DNA of 5,431 nt from Phycisphaerae bacterium (GCA_021604825.1 BQJS01000252.1:1-5431), one strand, 5' to 3'; positions 1 through 5,431 are shown, counted from the first letter of the stretch. Translations and numbers: made by a program. The notes: a model not told the origin generated them from the sequence alone.

Positions 1-405
1 CGGACGCCGCAGCACAACGCGTGGGGCGAGCGTGCGAACGGGGAGCTGAAGCAGCGCACCGGCCTCGGCAAGGGCGTCGAGATCGGCTCGCTGGACGCGG
101 TCCGGCGCGACCTCGGAAACGCGTGCACGACCCTCGCCGCACGGCCGAGAGCGTGTCTCGGGGGCCGGACGTCCGCCTGGATGGACGCCCACGCGCCGGT
201 GGGATACCATGTCGTGCCTCGCGGCCTCTTCTACGAGGCGTGCCGCGAGGCCGTGCGCAGCGCCGTGGAGGCCCCTGTCGGGAAGCGCGCCAAGAGACGC
301 GCCGAACGCGAGGCGATCCTCGGCACGATGGAGTCATTCGGATTGATCGCGAGAACCAGAGGCAGGGAGAGACCGCGGCGCGTCATAGCGGAAGTAGTTT
401 CGTGA
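1..405 (+). CDS. DDE integrase/transposase, C-terminal part (5' end outside window)
   Basis: The reading frame is open from base 1 and ends at TGA 403-405, giving 134 residues of the end of a retroviral-type (rve-like) DDE integrase. The first residues, TPQHNAWGERANGELK, match the block that carries the catalytic Glu of this superfamily; the likely Glu is residue 10. Further on, a RPRACLGGRTSAW stretch (about residues 53-65) matches the RPH-x-LGGRTP signature that follows the catalytic core in IS3/IS481-type integrases. The two catalytic Asp residues and any DNA-binding N-terminus lie upstream of the window. A basic tail (KRAKRRAERE, about residues 92-101) follows. The rest of the gene cannot be judged, so it may be intact or a remnant. 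The enzyme would catalyse DNA strand transfer for its own element. It is not the same family as the integrase at the right edge: the Glu block and tail differ. The exact IS family is uncertain. Confidence 0.75.
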   Translation, partial: RTPQHNAWGERANGELKQRTGLGKGVEIGSLDAVRRDLGNACTTLAARPRACLGGRTSAWMDAHAPVGYHVVPRGLFYEACREAVRSAVEAPVGKRAKRRAEREAILGTMESFGLIARTRGRERPRRVIAEVVS

Positions 406-426
406 GCAGGACAGTCTAATAGCAGC

Positions 427-1176
427 TTGGGTCGAGGGGCGTTGACTCAATGCATGTCCAGCAGGGGGTTCTCTGGCTACGCACAGGGTACGAATAGGGC
501 CGCGATCGCAAGAAACAGGGCGATTGCCACATCGGCCGGTCGATGGATGAGCCGAGATTCTCTGGGCTACACAGATGGCGCCAACGTGTATCAGTACGCA
601 AGAAGTTCTCCCGCCAAGAATGTGGACCCTATGGGCACTGTGGCCGGGAGTTGTGTTGTTGAGTCGGCTACTCAGAGTGGGTCAACCGACGGAGTCAATC
701 TCATATGCAATGTTGTCGTCACCGTGCAAATATCTTGCCCGGACAGTTGCCCATGTTCGTATGAGACTCCGGGCGGTGGCAGTGGGGCCAAGTACCACAA
801 TCTAGAGAAGCTGATCGAGAGCTTGACTGCAACAGACAAGCTGCTCTTGAGGGTGGCTCTATCTCCGCCAAACAGCGCTATACTGAAAAGTGTCTGCAAG
901 TCGATTCATGATGGGCTTGACACGGCACCGTGCATACCGCCTGATGACGATGAAGGTGGGGGTGATGATAATACAGGGGGAGGTGGTCTTCGGGAGCCAG
1001 GCGTGACGCTCAGAGATGGTAGCCTTATCAACAAGTGGATCTTCAGGTGTGTTGGTGGAGTGTACTGGTGGGAAACCGAGATGATCGAAGGCGGAAAGCC
1101 AGGCGATCCTACGCCGCCACCGGAGTTTCCAGAGGGGGTTCCGCCCAAGTATGGAGGCGGCCCTCCCCAGGGCTAG
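427..1176 (+). CDS. Orphan Rhs tip: end of Rhs core plus variable C-terminal domain (5'-truncated)
   Basis: Residues about 38-70 (GRWMSRDSLGYTDGANVYQY through DPMG) are the conserved end of the RHS-repeat-associated core domain, the point where Rhs/YD-repeat shells switch to a variable C-terminal domain. Full Rhs proteins have over a thousand residues before this point; here only about 37 remain, and the usual Tyr-Tyr of the RYY motif before the core end is replaced (RNRAIATSAGRW). The tail (71-249) has eight Cys, several clustered at 104-110 (CPDSCPC), an Asp/Gly-rich linker near 172-187, a Trp-containing patch (GGVYWWETEM, 210-219) and a Pro/Gly-rich end. I recognise no nuclease, deaminase or ADP-ribosyltransferase signature. 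TTG 427 is the earliest usable start after the integrase stop; ATG 454 is an alternative; neither has a good ribosome binding site, so expression is doubtful. In other bacteria such orphan tips are donor cassettes or displaced toxin ends; that role here is inference. Confidence 0.6.
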   Translation: MGRGALTQCMSSRGFSGYAQGTNRAAIARNRAIATSAGRWMSRDSLGYTDGANVYQYARSSPAKNVDPMGTVAGSCVVESATQSGSTDGVNLICNVVVTVQISCPDSCPCSYETPGGGSGAKYHNLEKLIESLTATDKLLLRVALSPPNSAILKSVCKSIHDGLDTAPCIPPDDDEGGGDDNTGGGGLREPGVTLRDGSLINKWIFRCVGGVYWWETEMIEGGKPGDPTPPPEFPEGVPPKYGGGPPQG

Positions 1177-1243
1177 CGGATAGCAGAAGAGTCCCGCGTG
1201 GCGATGTGGCGTTGCCATGGACTCGAGAAAGACGAGAGCTAAC

Positions 1244-1249
1244 AGAAGG
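1244..1249 (+). promoter_or_regulatory. Ribosome binding site deciding the start at ATG 1256
   Basis: AGAAGG lies six bases before ATG 1256. An in-frame ATG further upstream at 1217 has no comparable sequence before it, and starting there would put 13 mostly polar, Arg-rich residues ahead of the KRR-plus-hydrophobic signal segment. I therefore prefer 1256. Confidence 0.6.
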
Positions 1250-1808
1250 CGCATCATGAAACGGCGCGTGGTGGCGGCGTGTATTTCACTGTGTTTGCTA
1301 CTGGTGAGTATCACTTTGCTGTGGCGTAGTGGTGAACCGCCGGGAGAGAACATATACGATGCCTACGATAGGCACGAACTCTCTTCAAAGAGTGACGCAA
1401 ATACTCCTGCAACCAAATGGACTCAGTTGACCGAGCCCACGCGGGAAGTGACCCTGGGTAAAGCGAGCGATGTACGCAGTAAAGCAAGAATGCGCGCTTC
1501 CGCCAACAGCCGTCTGCGCTATGGGCCTTGGCGCAGCATTGAGCTTGTAGGCAAGCTTGACGGAAGTGTCTTAGACAAGGCGACCATGGTGCTCGCCGCG
1601 CGTTCGCGTATGGAGTCGAGTATTGAGGTGCCGCGGCCTAACCAGTCGGTGGCTGTGGTATCTATCACGGGAAATACGCGAGTACGGTATTGGGCATATG
1701 ACGGTGCATCAGTTGACCTTATTCATGGGGTAGAGCTGTCTGTAAGTGGTGGGGATCTTGGCGCGCGTCTGATTCAACTGTCAGAGCTGTGTGATCAAGC
1801 CGGTCTCA

Positions 1809-1816
1809 GTGTGTTT
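1809..1816 (+). repeat. Left copy of the IS target-site duplication
   Basis: GTGTGTTT directly precedes the left end of the insertion sequence and recurs directly after its right end at 3341-3348. Eight bases is the usual duplication length for ISL3-family elements. The match extends one base further (GTGTGTTTC, 1809-1817 and 3341-3349), so the IS boundary could be shifted by one base. Confidence 0.85.
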
Positions 1817-1840
1817 CGTCCTTCCGGGATCTCAGTGGGT
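1817..1840. repeat. Left terminal inverted repeat of the ISL3 element
   Basis: Read inward on the + strand it ends with TCCGGGATCTCAGTGGGT (1823-1840), the exact reverse complement of 3317-3334. Extending outward to 1817, 22 of 24 positions match the right end, with mismatches at the outermost base and at position 6. It contains the transposase stop codon (TGA read on the minus strand at 1834-1832) and its last two codons. Confidence 0.88.
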
Positions 1841-3064
1841 AGCGGGGTAGAGATCGAGCCCTCCGCAGTGGAAGTAGATCGCAGTTCGGAAGTTGGCGAA
1901 GTTGCGGAAGCCGGAGGCGCGCTGCTTGACCGTCTGGATCACGGAGTTCATCCCTTCGCTCATGGCGTTGGTGATCCGGAACGAGAAGTAGTTCATCACG
2001 CCCCAGAGGTGGCGCTTGATCGAGCGCGCGACATCGATGACGTGCTCGAGTCGCGAGTGCGTCGCCCAGTAGTACCATCGCTTCCAGAACAGAATGGCCT
2101 CCGCAGGATCGTGGTGATTCCAGAGCTCGCGTAGAGCTTCCTTGATCGCCCAGGCCCGAGCGGTCTTCAGCTCGAGGCCCTTGAGCTCCTGGAATGCGAA
2201 TCGCTGCACGTCGCTGAGGTTCTCTTTGTTCGAGATCCAGAGGTACTTCGATCCGGTCAAGGCAGCGTCCCCCGTCTTGAGCCGCTGTCGGTGCTCCTGC
2301 CGTCGCTGCTTGTCGACCGAGTCGGTCATCTGCTTCATGACGTGGAAGCGGTCGAACACGATTCGGTACTCGGCATCGTCCAGCACCTCCGTCGCAAGCG
2401 AGATGTATGGACCGCTCATGTCCATGGCGACGGCTTGCAGCTCCGTCCGCTGCTCGTCCGTCAGCGACTCGAAGAACGGTCGCACGCTCTCCTTGTTCCG
2501 GCCTTCACCGACGTACTCGACGACCCCGCGGTCCAGATCGCAAACGAGCGAGGCGTACCGGTGACGCTTGCGAAACGACTTCTCGTCGATCCCTACGTAC
2601 CGCATCACGGTCGCCTCCTTGCGGACCAACCCTCGATTCACCGCACGCTCGAGGATGTGCCAGGCCTCGTCCCAGCTGATCCGCAAGATTCGGCACGCCC
2701 CTTGGACGCTCGTCTCGCGAAGGACATCGATCGCGAGCCGCTCGAACAGGGCGGTGAACCGAGAGTGCGGCTCCGCCCACGGCAATCGCACCTGCCGGAC
2801 GCCGTGCTCCGGGCACTTGACACGCGGCGGTCGGGCGTGGAGCAAGGTGCGGAACTGGCAGCTGTCCAGGTGACGCCACACCCTCTCCTCAGCGTGGTCA
2901 TGCAGCCCGCTCTCGATGCCGCACTCCGGACAAGGCCACGCGAGCCCGCGTTCGTGCTCGGCGAAGACGTCCACCGTCTGCTCCTTCACGTCGAGCTTCA
3001 CGGACGCCACCGTCCACGGCGTCTCGAGCCCCAGCAGATGTCGATAGAGATCGGTGTCTTGCAT
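1832..3064 (-). CDS. ISL3-family transposase (intact)
   Basis: This 410-residue protein is a typical ISL3 transposase in length and layout. An N-terminal zinc-binding region has CPECG at 45-49, His 55 and 57, Cys 69 and CPEHG at 84-88. A helix-turn-helix-like segment follows (about 106-146, with ETSVQGACRILRISWDEAWH). The DDE catalytic core starts with YVGIDEKSF (Asp160), continues with VAMDMSGPY (Asp215) and the FDRFHVMKQ block (238-245), and ends with the Glu region SEGMNSVIQTVKQRASGFRN (likely Glu370) and the NFRTAIYFHCGGL tail. All three acidic residues are present and no frameshift or internal stop is seen. I chose ATG at 3064-3062 because GGAGG (complement of 3073-3077) sits eight bases before it; the alternative GTG at 3082 would add six residues and overlap that site. 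The enzyme would bind the terminal repeats and move the element; it acts on DNA in the cytoplasm. Confidence 0.93.
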   Translation of the reverse strand: MQDTDLYRHLLGLETPWTVASVKLDVKEQTVDVFAEHERGLAWPCPECGIESGLHDHAEERVWRHLDSCQFRTLLHARPPRVKCPEHGVRQVRLPWAEPHSRFTALFERLAIDVLRETSVQGACRILRISWDEAWHILERAVNRGLVRKEATVMRYVGIDEKSFRKRHRYASLVCDLDRGVVEYVGEGRNKESVRPFFESLTDEQRTELQAVAMDMSGPYISLATEVLDDAEYRIVFDRFHVMKQMTDSVDKQRRQEHRQRLKTGDAALTGSKYLWISNKENLSDVQRFAFQELKGLELKTARAWAIKEALRELWNHHDPAEAILFWKRWYYWATHSRLEHVIDVARSIKRHLWGVMNYFSFRITNAMSEGMNSVIQTVKQRASGFRNFANFRTAIYFHCGGLDLYPATH

Positions 3065-3072
3065 CGGTCGAT

Positions 3073-3077
3073 CCTCC
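3073..3077 (-). promoter_or_regulatory. Ribosome binding site of the ISL3 transposase
   Basis: The minus strand reads GGAGG here, eight bases before ATG 3064-3062. It decides the start in favour of that ATG over the upstream in-frame GTG at 3082. No convincing -35/-10 pair could be picked out by eye in the stretch up to the hairpin. Confidence 0.6.
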
Positions 3078-3166
3078 AGCACGTGGATTCTCGCGACGCA
3101 GCCCGTTCGACATCAACCCCAACTCAGTTCGACGACGCCCCCCAATCATTTTCTTTCGAACCCGCT

Positions 3167-3253
3167 TCCTCCGTCCCGCCCCTCGTGCCCGCAACGCTCA
3201 TCCCCCGGAAGCGAAGCGTTGGGCGTTGCGGGCACGAGGGGCGGGACGGAGGA
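3167..3253. repeat. 31-bp perfect inverted repeat (long hairpin) inside the IS, upstream of the transposase
   Basis: The arms 3167-3197 and 3223-3253 are exact reverse complements (31 of 31), separated by a 25-base loop; the arms contain CCGTCCCGCCCCTCGTGCCC and its complement. The loop holds AGCGTT (3215-3220), which can pair with AACGCT (3193-3198) as an alternative inner stem, and GGAAGCG (3207-3213) matches CGCTTCC (3163-3169) at the outer edge of the left arm. There is no T-run after either arm, so a classical rho-independent terminator is not indicated. Its place between the right terminal repeat and the transposase suggests a barrier to read-through transcription from outside, or to its translation, as known for other IS families; a nested small repeat element is the alternative. 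Both roles are inference; the repeat itself is seen directly. Confidence 0.9.
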
Positions 3254-3316
3254 GGGAGCACGGCACTCCTCAGGTCGGTCCAGGATTCAAGTCCGCGCGG
3301 CGCGAGGTAATCCGGC

Positions 3317-3340
3317 ACCCACTGAGATCCCGGATGGACC
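3317..3340. repeat. Right terminal inverted repeat of the ISL3 element
   Basis: ACCCACTGAGATCCCGGA (3317-3334) is the exact reverse complement of 1823-1840, and the next bases TGGACC continue the match with two differences in six. It directly abuts the second target-site copy. Confidence 0.88.
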
Positions 3341-4590
3341 GTGTGTTTCTGAAGGCCGATAATCATGCTTGGGAGCGGCGTGAAATTGACTTCTCCGTTC
3401 CGGGATTTGATCGGGTGTATATGGAGCGGGCCACGCCGGTCGTGTTGGAGCTAAGGAACATCCGGTGTCAGGCATATGCCCGGCTCAACCTACCTGCACG
3501 TGTCTACGTGCGTCGAAAGGGTTGGGTGGGGGATATCGCCACCTTTGATATTAGTGTGCCATCCAGCGACGCGTCTTTGGGGCTCGGGGACTTGGTGGCC
3601 GGGCCCTACGTAATAGAGGTTGAGCTAGGAGACTGGCACGATCCGGAGGGTAGAATCACTCTGGGTGCGACTTCGGAGAGTATCAGCCTTTCTAAGGGTG
3701 AGCACGTCTGCTCGATCGTCCTTGAGGATCCGCCCCACAGACCTATGGTATATGCGCTCAACGGAAAGCTATGTTTCTCAAGCACGCCACCGGAGGACTG
3801 CCTGGACTCGATGGAGATACGGCTATACAGCTTGGCAAGTCGAAGTCAGGCAGGGCCCGATGCGAGAATAGTCTATGGTCAGATGATGCGCGAAGACAAC
3901 CTATGTTGGTCGTGGTCAGTCGATCATCTTCCCGTAGGAACCTACCAGGTAAGAGTCGAGCCTTTTGTATACAACGACGTAATCACTCATTCTGCGAACG
4001 CAAACTCTAGTCACGTCATTGACGTGCCTGACCTCGCCCGGGTACGTGTAGACATTGTGTCGGGGTCTACCAGAGTGTCTGTGTCGAATGTCCACTGGGG
4101 AAGGCTCGGAACGGATTTTGCTATGAGAAACTTCTACGGAATGACGGCGAGTGGCGCGAGTGGCTCGGCCCATTTCTGGACAACACCTGGAGATATATGG
4201 GTATCTGTCTTTGCGTCAGAGCTCAGTCGTGAGCACGGCTTCTCTAGGCAAGAATTCAAAGTAACGGCAGGTGACAATAATCTGGTAATGCGCATAAAGC
4301 CTGTCTGCGGATTTGAGATTGTCTTGAAGCGACGGGGTACAGTAATTCCAATAGGAAGGCTGCACAAGCAACTGCGCGGCTCGATTCGGTGGTCGGGCGG
4401 AGGCTCGCGCGCAGGCACAATTACCATCTCACGGCTATCGACGCATGGGATAGTGGAGGTGTCGGCTCCAGGGAACTATGAAATCAGCGTATTAGAAATC
4501 GCGGCTGAGCTTGCTGAACACTCTGATCTTCGCAGAACGGTTCGGGCGGAACGTGGAGTAATCAAGAAGGTGGTTTTTGAGCTAAAATGA
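3334..4590 (+). pseudogene. 3' part of the interrupted beta-sandwich protein gene (four repeat modules)
   Basis: Native coding from 3349 to TGA... more exactly to the stop ending at 4590 gives 413 residues that continue residue 187 of the 5' part. Four segments share a turn-plus-strand pattern, G-x-Y/W-x-(V/I)-x-V: VAGPYVIEVEL (reconstructed residues about 270-280), LPVGTYQVRVEP (381-392), TPGDIWVSVFA (466-476) and APGNYEISVLE (560-570). Three are followed 20-30 residues later by a strand such as LSKGEHVCSIVLE, VTAGDNNLVMRIK or ERGVIKKVVFELK. This is the typical look of carboxypeptidase-regulatory/transthyretin-like (CarboxypepD_reg or CnaB-type) beta-sandwich modules of exported proteins. 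No catalytic motif is seen. Without the N-terminal anchor now left at 1256-1816 it could not be exported. ATG 3334, inside the IS end, or GTG 3226 could start a truncated product, but neither has a good ribosome binding site. Its precise function is unknown; adhesion or surface structure is a guess. Confidence 0.7.
3341..3348 (+). repeat. Right copy of the IS target-site duplication
   Basis: GTGTGTTT repeats the eight bases left of the element (1809-1816). In the host gene these bases encode the end of a Ser codon, then Val-Phe, at residues 185-187 of the reconstructed protein; the frame continues with Leu at 3349. Confidence 0.85.
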
Positions 4591-4884
4591 AGGCTGTCTT
4601 TAGCGTAGGGTCCGAATGCTTGCGCGAACCCGAATCGGTTATTGACTGACGCCTGCGTTGCCGAAGTCGGCCGTAGTGTCCGAAAACGACCACGAGCCGA
4701 AATCACCCATCGTGGCCGCCTGCGTTGTCGAGTCGGACTGTTGCAATGGCAGAGGATGCTGGCGCGGGCGGTAGGCGGGGCGGGTCGGACAGCCCGGCCT
4801 CACGACGGACGCTGGCTGACGGCGTCGGGCGAGGCCGCATCCCACCCTGCCCGGGCCGCGCTCCCACGCCCAGAGCTACGGCCC
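4591..4884. other. Intergenic stretch without a convincing gene; short direct repeat and a possible gene remnant
   Basis: No reading frame here has both a supported start and a recognisable family. Two near-identical stretches, CGCCTGCGTTGCCGAAGTCGG (4650-4670, one base longer) and its partner at 4717-4736, are 67 bases apart. On the minus strand the frame ending at the TAA of 4639-4641 reads plausibly coding over its last 30 or so residues (DFGSWSFSDTTADFGNAG), and could be the end of a gene whose front was lost; homology is needed to decide. The part next to the integrase (about 4760-4884) is much richer in GC than the part next to the split gene, so an element boundary probably falls within this stretch, but no terminal repeat could be identified. 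Confidence 0.4.
4650..4736. repeat. Imperfect direct repeat, two copies of about 20 bp, 67 bp apart
   Basis: Copy one (4650-4670) and copy two (4717-4736) share CGCCTGCGTTG, then one substitution, CGA, a one-base gap and GTCGG. Only two copies exist in the window, so this is neither an iteron series nor a CRISPR array. The copies are out of frame with each other because of the one-base difference and the 67-base period, so they do not encode a repeated peptide. Confidence 0.6.
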
Positions 4885-5431
4885 TCAGGCCGCGCGGTGA
4901 TAGAACCGGAGCAGCCCGCCGAGACGATCGCGGCTGACGACCTCGGCGCCGTCGTTCGCGCGGTCGGCCTCCGGCCCGGGCACGGGGATGTCGTTCCCGA
5001 TCCCTTGGTGCGAACGCTCGCCGTTGTAATGCGCGACGTACTCAAGGACGGCGCGGCGCAGCGAGCCGATCCCGAAGAAGATCATCTTCCTCACGCACTC
5101 GTTCTTGACCGACCTCACCCACCGCTCGGCGAACGAGTTGCAATCGGGTGCCCGGGCCGGGATTTGCACGCATTCGGTGCCACCGTCGCGCAGCGTCGCC
5201 CGGAAGTGCTCGGCGAACCGGCTGTCGTTGTCGAGGATCAGGTGCGTCGCTCCCTCGAGCGCCGGCGGTGGCTCGAGGTCGACGACGTTGCGCGCGACCT
5301 GCCGCATGAAGTCTTCGGTGGCGCGGTCGGTCACTCCGAGGATGTCCACGCGCCGTGTGGCGACGCGGATCGCGAACAGGACGAATACCGTGCGGAGCCC
5401 GGCCGGCGTCCAGACCTCGACCTGGAAGAAG
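4885..5431 (-). CDS. DDE integrase/transposase, C-terminal part (5' end outside window)
   Basis: The minus-strand frame is open from the right edge to TGA at 4887-4885, giving 181 residues. It begins in the first beta-strand of an integrase catalytic core (FFQVEVWTPAGLRTVFVLFA, then IRVATRRVDILGVT); the first catalytic Asp would be the residue cut by the edge, and the single remaining base is compatible with GAC. The second Asp is in LILDNDSRF (fragment residue 67) and the Glu in NSFAERWVRSVKNEC (residue 102), 34 residues between them, normal for this superfamily. The tail EYVAHYNGERSHQGIGNDIP and the end RDRLGGLLRFYHRAA match the usual C-terminus of a widespread family of IS481/IS3-like rve integrases, so the 3' end is complete. 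GTG 5349 would be an internal start that loses the first strand; the true start is outside the window. Whether the whole gene is intact cannot be seen. Confidence 0.88.
   Translation of the reverse strand, partial: FFQVEVWTPAGLRTVFVLFAIRVATRRVDILGVTDRATEDFMRQVARNVVDLEPPPALEGATHLILDNDSRFAEHFRATLRDGGTECVQIPARAPDCNSFAERWVRSVKNECVRKMIFFGIGSLRRAVLEYVAHYNGERSHQGIGNDIPVPGPEADRANDGAEVVSRDRLGGLLRFYHRAA

Larger units (their letters stand above)
1256..2134 (+). pseudogene. 5' half of a membrane-anchored beta-sandwich protein gene, interrupted by an ISL3 element
   Basis: The native part runs from ATG 1256 to 1816 (187 codons); beyond that the frame runs into the insertion sequence and adds 105 foreign residues, antisense to the transposase, before a stop at 2132-2134. 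The N-terminus is MKRR followed by a hydrophobic stretch at residues 5-23 (VVAACISLCLLLVSITLLW), as in a signal anchor or uncleaved signal peptide; I see no clear cleavage site or lipobox. A polar, probably flexible stretch follows (about 27-85). Residues about 90-187 are rich in alternating hydrophobics and probably start the beta-rich exported body. The gene begins 79 bp after the Rhs tip in the same orientation, so the two could share a transcript. The rest of the gene lies at 3349-4590 and joins in frame once the IS and one target copy are removed. I do not recognise a named family for this half. Confidence 0.7.
1817..3340 (-). mobile_element. Complete ISL3-family insertion sequence (about 1524 bp)
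   Basis: The element has all parts of a complete IS: imperfect 24-bp terminal inverted repeats (1817-1840 and 3317-3340, 22 of 24 positions matching), an intact transposase on the minus strand (3064-1832), and an 8-bp target duplication on both sides. The transposase stop lies inside the left terminal repeat, so the left end has practically no spare sequence. The right end has about 250 bp between the transposase start and the terminal repeat, most of it taken up by a large hairpin-forming inverted repeat. It is inserted antiparallel to the host gene. Its intact ends, intact reading frame and perfect duplication suggest recent arrival and possible present activity. The family call rests on the transposase motifs and the duplication length. 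Confidence 0.88.

Noticed and set aside
21..419. Open frame on the + strand overlapping the left integrase end
   Set aside because: It is a shadow frame: the frame beginning at base 1 carries the integrase motifs, while this one is nearly all Arg, Gly, Ala and Pro.
859..1353. Open frame of about 164 codons on the minus strand
   Set aside because: It lies opposite the Rhs tail and the start of the next gene, crosses two better-supported coding regions, and shows no motif.
3167..3253. The long hairpin as a rho-independent terminator
   Set aside because: There is no T-run after either arm on either strand, and it lies upstream of the transposase, not after a gene.
2291..3310. Long open frame of about 339 codons on the + strand
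   Set aside because: It runs antisense to the intact ISL3 transposase and comes from the high-GC codon bias of that gene; its translation is rich in Arg, Leu, Pro and His with no family motif.
3226..3333. Upstream extension of the right half of the split gene to GTG 3226
   Set aside because: This stretch lies within the IS (hairpin arm and right end), so it is not part of the original gene, and no ribosome binding site supports the start.
4605..4628. Possible terminator stem after the split gene (GGGTCCG with CGAACCC)
   Set aside because: Only six of seven pairs form and no T-run follows; too weak to call.
4650..4736. The two direct repeats as a CRISPR-like array or iterons
   Set aside because: There are only two imperfect copies with a length difference and no further units or associated genes.

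Overview
The window looks like an accessory, IS-rich region of a GC-rich bacterial chromosome. The protein families present (ISL3-type transposase, two different DDE integrases, an Rhs tip, a secreted beta-sandwich protein) fit large-genome soil or marine bacteria such as Myxococcota or Planctomycetota. That placement is a guess from resemblance; there is no rRNA or housekeeping gene to confirm it.

Layout: (1) 1-405, + strand: the C-terminal end of a DDE integrase/transposase, cut by the window edge. (2) 427-1176, + strand: a short orphan Rhs tip, i.e. the last part of the Rhs core (ending in DPMG) followed by a Cys-rich, Gly/Pro-rich variable tail; the long Rhs shell that should precede it is absent. 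(3) 1256-4590, + strand: one gene for a roughly 600-residue membrane-anchored or exported protein with four apparent carboxypeptidase-regulatory/transthyretin-like beta-sandwich modules. It is split in two by an insertion sequence. (4) 1817-3340: a complete ISL3-family IS in the opposite orientation, with an intact 410-aa transposase, 24-bp terminal inverted repeats, and a flanking direct repeat (8-bp duplication within a 9-bp match). A 31-bp perfect inverted repeat lies between the transposase start and the right end. (5) 4591-4884: about 294 bp without a convincing gene, holding a short imperfect direct repeat and a possible remnant of a minus-strand gene end. (6) 4885-5431, - strand: the C-terminal two thirds of a second, different DDE integrase, cut by the right edge.

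The main result is that the IS boundaries can be fixed to the base and the interrupted gene rebuilt. Removing the IS plus one target-site copy joins codon 187 (position 1816) to position 3349 in frame, giving one continuous reading frame of 600 codons. The exported N-terminus is now separated from the beta-sandwich body, so the gene is very probably inactive. The perfect target duplication, nearly perfect ends and intact transposase point to a recent insertion.

The Rhs tip and the split gene are co-oriented and 79 bp apart, and their base composition is visibly poorer in GC than that of the transposases around them (for example 25 of 60 G+C at 3961-4020 against 41 of 60 at 5101-5160). I infer an accessory Rhs-type locus eroded by several mobile elements. 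No immunity gene or recognisable toxin fold can be assigned, and I do not see a clearly new system.
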